Origin: Leucothrix mucor DSM 2157
Lineage (GTDB): Bacteria > Pseudomonadota > Gammaproteobacteria > Thiotrichales > Thiotrichaceae
DNA length: 64,000 nucleotides
NCBI RefSeq assembly: GCF_000419525.1
Contig: NZ_ATTE01000001.1
Span: 2,588,655-2,652,654 of the forward strand
Direction of reading: 5' to 3'
A program made the position numbers and the translations under genes. Shown one piece after another: positions 1 to 8,625 of the stretch. Positions within the stretch are counted from its first letter, which is position 1, and each line of letters begins with the position of its first letter. The notes below the pieces were generated by a model. That model ran no database searches. It was not told the origin of the DNA and saw nothing but the letters and a program-made list of their open reading frames with translations.

Positions 1-500
1 ATACCCACATGACCTAAGTCCAGTACGATATTTTTACGGCCGGTTAATTGCAGCGTATCCAACATCAGGCTAATGACTTCATAGTCACTTTCCATGCCTG
101 CATGACCGAATAACTCAGCACCGACTTGAATCGGCGAACGTGAGCCACCGGCTTGTTCACTGTGCGTCCGCAATACGGTGCCGACATAGCACAAGCGGTT
201 AGGCTGGCCAGGTGCCATTTGCATACGGTGTGAATCAATTCGGGAAACTTGAGGGGTGATATCTGCGCGGAGGCCCATCATACGACCATTGGTCTGATCG
301 GTGATTTTAAAGGTCTGCAGATCCAGTTGTGAGCCCATCGCAATGCTTAGGGATTCCAGATACTCCACCATGGGTGGCATCACAAACCGGTAACCCCAGC
401 TGCGATAAAGATCCAGTAACTCACGGCGCATAGCTTCGAGGGCTTCTGCCTCGGGCGGCAGTGACTCGTTAATTCCATCCGGAAGTAACCAATATTTCAT
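1..500 (-). CDS. hisZ: ATP phosphoribosyltransferase regulatory subunit HisZ (partial)
   Basis: The minus-strand frame begins at an ATG at 498-500 and runs off the left edge, so only about the N-terminal 166 residues are present. The translation (MKYWLLPDGI..., then LRADITPQVSRID and RTHSEQAGGSRSPIQVGAEL) matches HisZ, a catalytically dead histidyl-tRNA synthetase paralogue that activates short-form HisG in the first step of histidine synthesis. The LRADITPQ and Q-x-GAEL segments are the class II synthetase-like core. It is the last visible gene after hflK-hflC-DUF2065; the order hflKC-hisZ is common in gammaproteobacteria outside the enterics. Confusion with HisS is unlikely given this context and the N-terminus. 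Confidence 0.9.
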   Translation of the reverse strand, partial: MKYWLLPDGINESLPPEAEALEAMRRELLDLYRSWGYRFVMPPMVEYLESLSIAMGSQLDLQTFKITDQTNGRMMGLRADITPQVSRIDSHRMQMAPGQPNRLCYVGTVLRTHSEQAGGSRSPIQVGAELFGHAGMESDYEVISLMLDTLQLTGRKNIVLDLGHVG

Positions 501-522
501 GTCAAACGGTTCTCGTGTGGCA

Positions 523-714
523 TTAAACCAAAAAAAGAAGGAACAGCCCTGCAACCATACTGCCAAACCCAAGCACTCGTAAAGACTTGTCCGGCATTTC
601 TAACATCGACTGATACACTTCTTTTAATTTAGAAGGGGCTGCAAACGGAAGCAGCCCCTCGATGATAAGCACCAATGCTATAGCAGTCAGCAAGTCATTC
701 CAATTGATATTCAC
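523..714 (-). CDS. DUF2065 (YjeT-like) small inner-membrane protein
   Basis: This 63-residue protein begins with GTG (712-714), preceded by a GAGGG-like sequence. It has two hydrophobic segments (about 8-25 and 45-62) separated by a short polar loop with the KLKEVYQ-MLEMPD pattern typical of DUF2065/YjeT. Members are small membrane proteins found just downstream of hflC; no molecular function is established. Here it lies between hflC and hisZ, 24 bp and 22 bp away, so it is probably co-transcribed with both. The assignment rests on size, topology and position. Confidence 0.8.
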   Translation of the reverse strand: MNINWNDLLTAIALVLIIEGLLPFAAPSKLKEVYQSMLEMPDKSLRVLGFGSMVAGLFLLFLV

Positions 715-738
715 TTGCTAACTGCCCTCACATTGATT

Positions 739-1596
739 TTACTGGGATTTATTCTTGAAGTAGCGGAAGAATTCAGAATCCGGCTCCAATACCATCACAT
801 CACCTGATTGACCCATCGCTTTACGATACGCCGCCAGACTACGGTGGAAAGAATAGAACTCAGCATTTTTGGTGTACGCTTCTGCATAAATCTGAGCCGC
901 TTTAGCATCACCCTGACCGCGAATCTTCTCAGCTGCGCTATACGCATCTGCTTCGATTATTACAGAGTCACGATCCGCTGCTGCTTTAATACGCTCAGCT
1001 TCTTCACGACCACGGGCACGGAAATCCTGTGCTACACGCTCACGCTCAGAACGCATCCGGTTAAATACCGACTCACTAACAGATTCGGTGAAGTCAATCC
1101 GGCTAACGCGTACATCCACAATGTTAACCCCTAACTGATTAGCGGCTTCATTGGACTTAGTTTGCAGGCCTTCCATGATCTCATCACGCTCACCAGAAAT
1201 CGCTTCCTGAATGGTACGCTTAGAGAACTCATTTCGCAGACCGTCGCGCATGATGCTTTCCAGACGATTCTCGGCACGGTTCAAATCACCACCAGTCGAA
1301 CGGTAGAATTTGCCCGGCTCAGAAATGCGCCACTTCACGAAGAAGTCTACCTGAACGTACTTTTTCTCATTCGTCAAAAAGCTTTCAGGCTGAGCATCCA
1401 GCGATAAGATTTGAGAAGAGAAACGCTCAATGCGATCTAAGAATGGAATCTTAAAGTTAAGACCCGGCTCAATGCTTTCTTCAACGATTTTACCAAAGCG
1501 CAATACGATAGCGGTTTGACGCTGATCAACAACATAGGCGGAACTGGCAATGAGCACTATCAATGCCAAGATAGCAATTACGATAGGGTTTTTCAT
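739..1596 (-). CDS. hflC: HflC, SPFH-domain modulator of FtsH
   Basis: A 285-residue protein with one N-terminal membrane anchor (about residues 5-22), a periplasmic SPFH/band-7 domain starting near QRQTAIVLRFGK, and a C-terminal helical region rich in Glu/Arg/Ala (ERVAQDFRARGREEAERI). HflC forms a large membrane complex with HflK around the FtsH protease and tunes degradation of membrane proteins and other substrates. The ATG overlaps the end of hflK by 4 bp, so the two are translationally coupled. Length and architecture are normal for the family. Confidence 0.95.
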   Translation of the reverse strand: MKNPIVIAILALIVLIASSAYVVDQRQTAIVLRFGKIVEESIEPGLNFKIPFLDRIERFSSQILSLDAQPESFLTNEKKYVQVDFFVKWRISEPGKFYRSTGGDLNRAENRLESIMRDGLRNEFSKRTIQEAISGERDEIMEGLQTKSNEAANQLGVNIVDVRVSRIDFTESVSESVFNRMRSERERVAQDFRARGREEAERIKAAADRDSVIIEADAYSAAEKIRGQGDAKAAQIYAEAYTKNAEFYSFHRSLAAYRKAMGQSGDVMVLEPDSEFFRYFKNKSQ

Positions 1597-2819
1597 TGAC
1601 GAACTCCTCGGGTTGATTCACGGAGCGATGAGGTATCAACACCTGTATTTTTAGCACGATCCGCAGCATTACTTAGGGCACTAGCCACGGCTGCACCCGC
1701 ATTTGCGCTGTCGCTGTTTGAGCTAGACGACGCAGCACCAGATTGCATCTTATCTAACGGCAGGTACAACATGTTATTGCCTGACGAAGAATCGATCATC
1801 ACCTTGGAGCTGTTCTGCAGCACTTCTTCCATGGTTTCCAGATACAAACGCTCACGAGTCACGTCCGGAGCCTTAGCATACTCTGTTGCTAACTGCTCGA
1901 AACGTGAGGCCTCACCTTGCGCCTTTGAGATTGCCTGACTACGGGTCGCAGTCGCATCTTCAATAATACGCGCGGCTTTACCACGTGCATTTGGCACTAC
2001 TTGCTTCGCGTAAGTTTCAGCTTGGTTTTTATAACGGTTTTGATCTTCTCGGGCTCGAATCGCATCATCAAAGGCGTCTTTAACCTGAGATGGCGCTTCA
2101 GCATCAGTCACGTTGACTTTCATCACGTCGATACCCGTTTTGTAGTCATCCAGTACACGCTGCATAATGGCCAGAATTTCCGGAGCCATTTTTTCACGAT
2201 CGGCACCGATGATGGAATCCATCGTAGTACGACCTACCACTTCACGAACCGCGCTACGCATTACGTTATACACAGTAGCCAATGACTGATTGCTCTCATA
2301 GTCAGGCAGGTATACGTTAAACAGGTAATCTTCAGGGTTCTTGATGCGGTATTGCACGTTCACTGCGATAGAGATGATGTTCTCATCCTTGGTCAGCATG
2401 TGTGTGCTATTGGTTGCATCGCGAGCCGTACGGCTACGATCCACATCCACTAGCTCAACTGTGTCAATTGGGTATGGCAGGCGCCAGTGTAGTCCCGGCA
2501 TGGTGGTTTGCTTGTACTGGCCAAAACGCAACTCTACGCCTCGTTGTGCAGAATCTACGGTATAGAAACCAGTCGCCATCCACGCAATGAATGCGATTGC
2601 GGCTAAGCCAATCACCACATTTTTGCTGACTCCAGGGCCATCTCCGGAAGGCTCACTGTCGCCACCCTTGCCAGATGAATTACCGCCAAATAGCTTTCCT
2701 AGCTTTTCATTCATTTTCTGAATAGCATCTTCAATACCGTCAGATGAAGATCCGCCACGTGGACGCTTATTGCTCCACGGATCTTTATCCTTATTCCCAC
2801 CCGGTTCGTTCCAAGGCAT
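1593..2819 (-). CDS. hflK: HflK, SPFH-domain modulator of FtsH
   Basis: A 408-residue protein with a Gly/Asp/Lys-rich cytoplasmic N-terminus (MPWNEPGGNKDKDPW is characteristic of HflK), one membrane span at about residues 67-87, a band-7/SPFH domain (QRGVELRFGQY onward) and a long helical region. The C-terminus is a low-complexity Ser/Ala/Asn stretch. It is the partner of HflC in the FtsH-associated complex. It is the first gene of the hflK-hflC-DUF2065-hisZ unit; about 120 bp of non-coding DNA separates it from the uracil glycosylase gene upstream. Confidence 0.95.
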   Translation of the reverse strand: MPWNEPGGNKDKDPWSNKRPRGGSSSDGIEDAIQKMNEKLGKLFGGNSSGKGGDSEPSGDGPGVSKNVVIGLAAIAFIAWMATGFYTVDSAQRGVELRFGQYKQTTMPGLHWRLPYPIDTVELVDVDRSRTARDATNSTHMLTKDENIISIAVNVQYRIKNPEDYLFNVYLPDYESNQSLATVYNVMRSAVREVVGRTTMDSIIGADREKMAPEILAIMQRVLDDYKTGIDVMKVNVTDAEAPSQVKDAFDDAIRAREDQNRYKNQAETYAKQVVPNARGKAARIIEDATATRSQAISKAQGEASRFEQLATEYAKAPDVTRERLYLETMEEVLQNSSKVMIDSSSGNNMLYLPLDKMQSGAASSSSNSDSANAGAAVASALSNAADRAKNTGVDTSSLRESTRGVRQ

Positions 2820-2941
2820 GTATTACTCCGTCTATTAGTTACTCAGGGATCACCTGATTTTCAACTATATGGGCTAAATTCAAAAAGTCAAAGGCGGCAA
2901 TTGTAAGCGCCTAGTGTTTTTCAGGCAATGCTTGATGTGAT

Positions 2942-3541
2942 TTACTTTAAAGCCTGCCACTCGGGATCTTCTCCAAGTCGATTTAGCGCCTCGTTCAACA
3001 AACTGATTCCTGGCTCTTTACGGTGCCATGTTGAGGCACCTGAAGGGTGTGGCAGTGGAATCAATGTACATTGCTCTCCCTCAATTTCACGCTCAAAACG
3101 CAGACCAATCACATCGGTTAAGCGCTCAAGCGGTAAAAACTGAGAGATTGCCAATTTTCCGACCAAAATAATTAGTCGAGGTTTCAAAATTTTAAATTCT
3201 TGTGACATCCACTCGCTGCATTGCGCGATTTCTTGTGGATTAGGCACCCGATCACCACCTTTTGGCTTTTTGCCCGGAAAGCAGCGACAAACCGAGGCGA
3301 TATACACCGACTCACGAAACCGCTCTTCATCAATTCCCTGACTGGCAAACCACTTAAACAAGGTTTTCCCAGCGGTCCACGCAAAGGGACGGCCAATATC
3401 CCCTTCCCGGTCTCCCGGTGCCTGACCAATCAGCATCACCCGAGACACCACCGGCGTACCTGTAATAACCGGCCCAATCATCTCAGGACAGGCTTTACAA
3501 TCCCGTAATTGCGTTTGGTGCTGGATTAGTTTCGACTGCAT
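2942..3541 (-). CDS. Uracil-DNA glycosylase family protein (family 4-like, Fe-S)
   Basis: A 199-residue protein of the uracil-DNA glycosylase superfamily, which excises uracil from DNA. Visible motifs are GQAPG (residues 39-43, the motif 1 position) and HPSG (165-168, the motif 2 position). Cys15 and Cys18 (CKAC), Cys85/Cys87 and Cys108 are placed as expected for the four ligands of a [4Fe-4S] cluster in family 4/5 enzymes. The length fits family 4. The exact subfamily and substrate range cannot be fixed from the sequence alone. It is followed by a long gap before the divergent TPR gene and is probably transcribed separately from hflK. Confidence 0.82.
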   Translation of the reverse strand: MQSKLIQHQTQLRDCKACPEMIGPVITGTPVVSRVMLIGQAPGDREGDIGRPFAWTAGKTLFKWFASQGIDEERFRESVYIASVCRCFPGKKPKGGDRVPNPQEIAQCSEWMSQEFKILKPRLIILVGKLAISQFLPLERLTDVIGLRFEREIEGEQCTLIPLPHPSGASTWHRKEPGISLLNEALNRLGEDPEWQALK

Positions 3542-3792
3542 TGAGCCCTCACTGTTGTGATCGTGTCGTGCAGTATAAATGAATGCGACGGGCTATGAGC
3601 TAATGAAACACTATTTGAGCGGATTTTAAACGTGTGCAATAAATAATATCCGCCATTTAAATTAGCACACTGATCAGCACTTAATCAGCCAACCCCTTTT
3701 ATCCTGAAAGACGCTACGTTGAACCGCTTATCGGAGGTGTTAAGTGATTAATTCTATTAATGTCTTGAGGACAAGATCAGGGCTAACAAATT

Positions 3793-5115
3793 ATGCAAAC
3801 CACTCACACTTCGCCAACCGTGAATGCGATGGTACCGGACGTGGTATTACTTCCCGACGGTCAATCCAGCGCATTTCAATTGTTGAATATTGAATACTTT
3901 TCACTATTCTACCGACTGACTGATGATGCGATAGCACGCAGCTTAAAGCATGGGCTTTCTCATCAGCTAATGCACAGTTATAAATTGCATAAAACCAACA
4001 CCGCCTGGCAAGCCGATGCCGATACCGCGCTGGATGAATTAAACCAGCAACTGATGAAAGGTATTCGTGGTCGACAGAAACAGTTGCCTGTCGCTGGATT
4101 ACTGGCAATGCCCAAGCAAATTCCAGAGCTAAAGCGCGCCCTGCACCAAAATCCAAATGACTACCTCAGCCACTTTCAGTTAGGCTGGCTGCATATGTTG
4201 CAACGCTCACTACCGATGGCTGAAAGACATTTCAATATCGCCGCCTTGCAAAGTCAGGGCGTGAATCCTCAGTTTGCCTCATTTGTTTATCGTCACCTAG
4301 CCAATACTCGTTATCGCCGTGGCAATTTTGAGCAAGCGCTACTAGCCATTGAATCAGCACGGGAATGCTGCAGTGGCTATTGTGTGCAATTGCACTATGA
4401 ATACATTTGCCTGCTATCCCGGACAGCCCGAACCACTCAGGGATTAAGGCAACTACACACACTGTTAAGTAAAGCTCCGCATTACGAGGCTTTTGCCCGC
4501 AGCGAGCCAGATTTAACGCGTAACCCATCATTCCAACTGCTGTTTAATCAACGTCGGCAGCGCCATATTCAAACCATTGAGCAGTCGTTGAGTGAGCGTT
4601 GGGAAAATGACCCGATCGGATTGCTTAATCTTGATCAGGAACTGGGCCGTAAAAATAGTGTGCAGGCATTGCGACACAAGCAACACCAACTGTTAATGCA
4701 ACTCCCTAACTTGCTGTTGATCGATACTGCGCGCAGTTGTGCGCTGATTGAAAAGCAACGCCGCCAATATGTGATGCGCGCCTTAAACGCTCGTAAGCAG
4801 CAGTTTATCGAAACTATTGAGGAACATCAGGAGTGCGCATCGACAGTGCACCAAGGTGGTCAGTGGTTGATTTTTGCCGCGGTGGTTTCACTGCTAGCCT
4901 TAGCGGTTAGTTATGGCATCAGCTTTATTGCGGGTCAGTTTGGGCTGGATTGGCCAATTAATCTGAACGTACAAAATATTGTATTGGTGTGTGCTGGCGT
5001 ACTGGTGACACTCGGCGTGTTGCTCTGGTACTTCACACCCCGCAAGCTTAGAGCATTAATGCGAAAGCGGCAGCAGCTGGAACGGCTCTACTCCCGCATT
5101 CGGACCTTAGCGTGA
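3793..5115 (+). CDS. TPR-containing membrane protein of unknown function
   Basis: A 440-residue protein. Residues about 120-230 carry tetratricopeptide-like helical pairs (NPNDYLSHFQLGWLHMLQ, then a repeat around ALLAIESARE). Two transmembrane helices near the C-terminus (about 358-383 and 395-416) are followed by a very basic tail (RKLRALMRKRQQLERL). There is no recognisable catalytic motif. The ATG at 3793 is the first usable start because an in-frame stop lies 9 bp upstream; an AGGG sequence sits 10 bases before it. The 3' end overlaps the convergent cysZ gene by 9 bp. A scaffold or assembly role is a guess. Confidence 0.6.
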   Translation: MQTTHTSPTVNAMVPDVVLLPDGQSSAFQLLNIEYFSLFYRLTDDAIARSLKHGLSHQLMHSYKLHKTNTAWQADADTALDELNQQLMKGIRGRQKQLPVAGLLAMPKQIPELKRALHQNPNDYLSHFQLGWLHMLQRSLPMAERHFNIAALQSQGVNPQFASFVYRHLANTRYRRGNFEQALLAIESARECCSGYCVQLHYEYICLLSRTARTTQGLRQLHTLLSKAPHYEAFARSEPDLTRNPSFQLLFNQRRQRHIQTIEQSLSERWENDPIGLLNLDQELGRKNSVQALRHKQHQLLMQLPNLLLIDTARSCALIEKQRRQYVMRALNARKQQFIETIEEHQECASTVHQGGQWLIFAAVVSLLALAVSYGISFIAGQFGLDWPINLNVQNIVLVCAGVLVTLGVLLWYFTPRKLRALMRKRQQLERLYSRIRTLA

Positions 5116-5838
5116 TAGCTGCTTAACCCACATGCTGGTGGCCCCACACACGGCCACTGGCATGGCTAGAAAGTTTAAAACCGGAATCACTGTAATTGCG
5201 GTGGTCGCCGCACCAAAGCCTAAAGCGTGGCCACGATTCTTGCGCAACACTGCCAACTCTTCCTTAACAAACATATTATGGTTGCCCATCGGGAAGTCGG
5301 TGTATTGCAGCGAGTACATCCATGCGCCATAAATCAGCCACGCTAAAGGCGCGATCAGATTTAATCCGGGAATAACGGTAATCAGCAGTAACACTGGCAT
5401 CCATTTCAGCATATAGAATATCTTTTTAACTTCGCTGCCGAGCGTTTTACCAATATTTTTCATTAGCGCCGCAATTCCGGAATCATCAGGCATTGGTCGG
5501 CCATTGAGTTTCATTTCAACTCGCTCCGCCAGCAAGGCATTAAAAGGCGAGGCAATGAGGTTGGCCACAATGCTGAAGGTATAGTAAATAATCAGCAACG
5601 TCAGTAGCGCAAAAAATGGCAGAATAATCCACTGCAGCCATGATAACCAAGAGGGCAACCAATTCAGCATGGCATCCATCATCGACTGAAATTGCCCGTA
5701 AGCCAGCCAGATCGCGCCAGTAAACACGACAATATTAATCAGTAGTGGAATAATGACAAACCCGCGAATGCCTTTCTGGGTGATCAGAGAAAATCCCTGA
5801 AACAAAAAACCAATCCCTTGAATAAATCCCTGAATCAT
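5107..5838 (-). CDS. cysZ: CysZ-type sulfate transporter (EI24 family)
   Basis: An EI24/CysZ-family protein of about 243 residues with several hydrophobic helices and the signatures SPFNALLAERVE and LKWMPVLLL. CysZ imports sulfate for cysteine synthesis in the inner membrane. I place the start at 5838 (MIQGFIQGIGF), which has an AAGGAG ribosome-binding site 10 bases upstream. The longer frame to 5961 would translate through a strong terminator hairpin and is unlikely. The gene overlaps the end of the convergent TPR gene by 9 bp. Its leader contains the hairpin listed separately, which may control expression. Confidence 0.85.
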   Translation of the reverse strand: MIQGFIQGIGFLFQGFSLITQKGIRGFVIIPLLINIVVFTGAIWLAYGQFQSMMDAMLNWLPSWLSWLQWIILPFFALLTLLIIYYTFSIVANLIASPFNALLAERVEMKLNGRPMPDDSGIAALMKNIGKTLGSEVKKIFYMLKWMPVLLLITVIPGLNLIAPLAWLIYGAWMYSLQYTDFPMGNHNMFVKEELAVLRKNRGHALGFGAATTAITVIPVLNFLAMPVAVCGATSMWVKQLSR

Positions 5839-5911
5839 CGCTGGCGTGCTCCTTAAATCAGCTTGAAGATGGCCGCTATGCTGCGGTCGCGCCAATGGTA
5901 ACCCTTCTGCC

Positions 5912-5947
5912 AAAAAAAAACGACCTGCCCTTTTCAGGGAGGTCGTT
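5912..5947 (-). terminator. Intrinsic terminator hairpin in the cysZ leader (attenuator or sRNA end)
   Basis: Read on the minus strand, AACGACCT pairs with AGGTCGTT and CCC with GGG around a six-base loop, followed at once by nine Ts. This is a canonical rho-independent terminator. It points toward cysZ and ends about 75 bp before the cysZ start. No minus-strand protein gene lies between it and the divergent aqpZ gene. It must therefore end a leader transcript (attenuation of cysZ) or an independent small RNA. Confidence 0.7.
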
Positions 5948-6226
5948 ATGCCTTTTTTCATGCCTTATTAGGTTGGCATTTTATTATTTATTATCACTAA
6001 TTTTTTTTATCAGCTACTTCAACGTTAACCTTATTGATTTGCCTATTTAGTGCATGTGACATCGAAATGGGTTCACAAAAAATTTGAAAAAGTTTTCTTA
6101 ACCTAAGATGAACAATTCTAACTGACGCCTTCACCTATTGATTAGGGCAACGGCGATGTAACAAAAATAAGTCAGAGTCGCTGCCCTAATACCTTTCTAA
6201 TCAATTAATAAAATGGATTTTATTAT
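5948..6226. other. Intergenic region between cysZ leader hairpin and aqpZ
   Basis: An AT-rich stretch without a credible ORF. It must hold the divergent promoters for cysZ (minus) and aqpZ (plus). A TTGAAG/GATAAT-like arrangement on the minus strand near 5985-6025 has poor spacing, so I do not call it. The right half contains the nested inverted repeats listed separately. Confidence 0.5.
6137..6205 (+). promoter_or_regulatory. Nested competing inverted repeats in the aqpZ leader
   Basis: ATTAGGGCA (6141-6149) is the exact inverse complement of TGCCCTAAT (6182-6190), with an extra GCGA/TCGC pairing inside. ATTGATTAG (6137-6145) is the exact inverse complement of CTAATCAAT (6197-6205). The two stems share 6141-6145, so in RNA they exclude each other. 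The block ends 21 bp before the aqpZ ATG. It may be a leader switch or a double operator; the sequence cannot decide between these. Confidence 0.5.
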
Positions 6227-6934
6227 ATGAAACTACACAACAAACTCTTTGCTGAGTTTTTCGGCACCCTGTGGCTTGTACTTGGTGGCGTCGGTAGCGC
6301 GAAGCTAGCGGCCACTTTCCCAGACGTTGGAATTGGACTCGTCGGCGTTGCATTTGCCTTCGGCTTGACTGTGGTCACTATGGCTTATGCTGTTGGCCAT
6401 ATTTCAGGTGGTCACTTTAATCCGGCGATTACTATTGGCTTATGGTTTGGTGGTCGCTTCTCATTTGCTGAAGTCCTGCCTTATATTGCGGCCCAAGTTA
6501 TGGGCGCCTGTGCGGCTGCGGCTATTCTTGCCATTATTATTTCGGGGCAAGCCGGCAGTGAAATCGGTAATCTGGCCTCCAATGGTTTTGGTGAAGCCTC
6601 TCCAGGTAAGTACAATCTACTGTCAGTACTGATCACTGAAGTGGTTATGACGGCTGCATTCTTGATGGTAATTATGGGTGCTACCGATCGTCGGGCTCCA
6701 GCAGGCTTTGCACCACTGGCGATTGGTCTGTGTTTAACGCTAATTCACCTGATCTCGATTCCGGTATCCAATACCTCAGTCAACCCAGCTCGTAGCACAG
6801 GCCCTGCGTTGATCTCTATGGATGCAACCGCGATCTCTCAGCTATGGGTATTCTGGGCTGCACCCATTGCTGGCGCCATACTTGGGGCTTTGATCTACCG
6901 CACACTATTGAGTAATAACGCAGAGGACGCGTGA
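6227..6934 (+). CDS. aqpZ: Aquaporin Z
   Basis: A 235-residue six-helix MIP channel. Both NPA motifs are present (residues 65-67 in HFNPAIT and 186-188 in VNPARS). The water-selective filter residues Phe43, His174, Thr183 and Arg189 fall at the same positions as in E. coli AqpZ, which argues for water rather than glycerol transport across the inner membrane. The start follows an AT-rich leader with only a weak ribosome-binding site. A strong terminator follows at 6962-6990. Confidence 0.96.
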   Translation: MKLHNKLFAEFFGTLWLVLGGVGSAKLAATFPDVGIGLVGVAFAFGLTVVTMAYAVGHISGGHFNPAITIGLWFGGRFSFAEVLPYIAAQVMGACAAAAILAIIISGQAGSEIGNLASNGFGEASPGKYNLLSVLITEVVMTAAFLMVIMGATDRRAPAGFAPLAIGLCLTLIHLISIPVSNTSVNPARSTGPALISMDATAISQLWVFWAAPIAGAILGALIYRTLLSNNAEDA

Positions 6935-6961
6935 TTGACTCATTAACCTAGACTTGTAACA

Positions 6962-6990
6962 AAAATTGCCCGACTAGTTCGGGCAATTTT
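6962..6990. terminator. Bidirectional intrinsic terminator between aqpZ and zwf
   Basis: A perfect 12-bp stem, AAAATTGCCCGA against TCGGGCAATTTT, around a five-base loop. A/T tracts on both sides let it serve both convergent genes. Confidence 0.9.
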
Positions 6991-7015
6991 GTATTAGAGA
7001 CTCATGAAGTTTCTA

Positions 7016-8479
7016 TCAGATCTTGCGCCAGCGACGCCCTGCTCTAGCCATCATTTCAACGGCAGCTGTCGGGCCTTCACTACCCGCATCATACGTTTCT
7101 GGCTTCAAGCCTGAATCATCCCAGCTCTCCATGATTGGATCAATCCAGCTCCAAGCGGCTTCAACCTCATCACCACGCATAAATAGCGTTTGATCGCCAC
7201 GTACCACATCCATCAACAGACGCTCATAAGCATCCGGCATCCGCCAGCCTTTGGCTTGATCCTTTGCAAAGGTTACATCCAAAGGAGTAGAGCGTAAACG
7301 GAATCCACCAGGCCCTGGATCTTTGGTCATCAGCTCAAGCTGCAAACCTTCATCCGGCTGTAGGCGAATACTCAACACGTTCGGCGTAACAGGAGTAGAT
7401 AACTCACCAAACACAGAGTGAGGTGGCTTCTTAAATACAATCGCAATTTCAGTGGCCTGAGAGCGCAGTTTTTTACCAGTACGCAGATAGAACGGAACAC
7501 CCGCCCAACGCCAGTTTTCAACTTCTGCTTTAATCGCAACATAGCACTCAGTTGTGCTATCAGGATTTTTAACTTCGTCGGTATAAGAAGGCGCCGTTTC
7601 TGTGCCTAAGTATTGGCCGCGAACGGTGTTACGCAGTGCGGTATGTCCTTTCAGCGGACGCAATGCACGCAATACTTTTAGCTTCTCGTCACGTACCGCA
7701 TCCGCATTAAAGTCATGCGGCGGCTCCATGGCAATCAGACACAACAGCTGCATTAAATGGTTCTGCACCATGTCGCGCATCGCACCGGAGTGGTCGTAGT
7801 AACCACCACGCGTGCCCACACCTAATGATTCTGCAGCGGTAATTTGTACATGATCAATCGCTTGTGCATTCCAGATCGGCTCAAACAAGGCATTAGCAAA
7901 GCGCATTGCCATCAAGTTCTGTACCGTTTCTTTACCAAGGTAATGATCAATCCGGTAAATGCAGTGCTCATCGAATACTTCACCGATATCCGCATTCAAC
8001 TGTTGCGCACTCTTAAGGTCATGCCCTAGCGGCTTCTCAACCACCAAACGTGCACCACCACCAGATAGGCCGGCCGCCGCCAAACCATGCGCGATCACAC
8101 CAAACAGAGAGGGTCCAACCGCGAGGTAGTAAACCCGAATCCGGTCAGGTTTCTCATTTAGGGTCTCAACCAGCTCAGTCCAGCCTTCAGGATTAGTCAC
8201 ATCATTAGGCATATAATGAATGCGCTCAATAAAGCTATCCAGGTGCCCTTCCAGCTCTTCCTCCGAAATATGCTTAACTAAGGCTTCCCGGGCGAGGCTG
8301 CGGTATTTTTCATTGCTGTGATTGCTGAGTGACAAACCAATAATTCTGGCGTCCTCAGGAATTTGAGCTACCGCATGCCGGCGAAATAAAGCAGGCAACA
8401 ATTTGCGCATGGCAAGGTCGCCAGTGGCACCGAAAATAACAAGGTCGAACGGTTTTACAGGGATTACTACGCTGGTCAT
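7016..8479 (-). CDS. zwf: Glucose-6-phosphate 1-dehydrogenase
   Basis: A 487-residue enzyme that oxidises glucose 6-phosphate to 6-phosphogluconolactone with NADP+, the entry step of the oxidative pentose phosphate pathway. The nucleotide-binding GATGDLA motif is at residues 17-23, EKPLGHD at 148-154, and the substrate-site signature RIDHYLGKE at 176-184 with its catalytic His. The ATG at 8479 has an AGGAA ribosome-binding site. It is monocistronic here; the next pathway gene in the window, gnd, lies 20 kb away and no lactonase gene is visible. Confidence 0.97.
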   Translation of the reverse strand: MTSVVIPVKPFDLVIFGATGDLAMRKLLPALFRRHAVAQIPEDARIIGLSLSNHSNEKYRSLAREALVKHISEEELEGHLDSFIERIHYMPNDVTNPEGWTELVETLNEKPDRIRVYYLAVGPSLFGVIAHGLAAAGLSGGGARLVVEKPLGHDLKSAQQLNADIGEVFDEHCIYRIDHYLGKETVQNLMAMRFANALFEPIWNAQAIDHVQITAAESLGVGTRGGYYDHSGAMRDMVQNHLMQLLCLIAMEPPHDFNADAVRDEKLKVLRALRPLKGHTALRNTVRGQYLGTETAPSYTDEVKNPDSTTECYVAIKAEVENWRWAGVPFYLRTGKKLRSQATEIAIVFKKPPHSVFGELSTPVTPNVLSIRLQPDEGLQLELMTKDPGPGGFRLRSTPLDVTFAKDQAKGWRMPDAYERLLMDVVRGDQTLFMRGDEVEAAWSWIDPIMESWDDSGLKPETYDAGSEGPTAAVEMMARAGRRWRKI

Positions 8480-8625
8480 AAGGGGTTCCTAATGAGATAT
8501 GCGGGCAAAATCAAATAGCACAGATTGTAACATTGCCAAGAGTGGCTTCACAGTACGGAAATTCCTGTAACGCAACCATTATTGCTAACAAGCTGCTAGA
8601 ATACCTTAAAACTCAGGATTGTCCC

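Noticed and set aside
808-1134. Plus-strand ORFs opposite hflC/hflK and similar long antisense frames elsewhere
   Set aside because: They lie opposite well-supported genes, lack ribosome-binding sites and show no family resemblance; they are by-products of codon bias on the coding strand.
3744-3896. Short frame starting with GTG 5-6 bases after a good GGAGGT ribosome-binding site, upstream of the TPR gene
   Set aside because: It runs out of frame into the TPR gene after about 50 codons and its translation is not protein-like. Leader-peptide coupling is possible but unsupported.
5839-5961. N-terminal extension of CysZ
   Set aside because: The extra 41 residues would be translated from the terminator hairpin and its T tract; the internal ATG has a proper ribosome-binding site and fits CysZ length.
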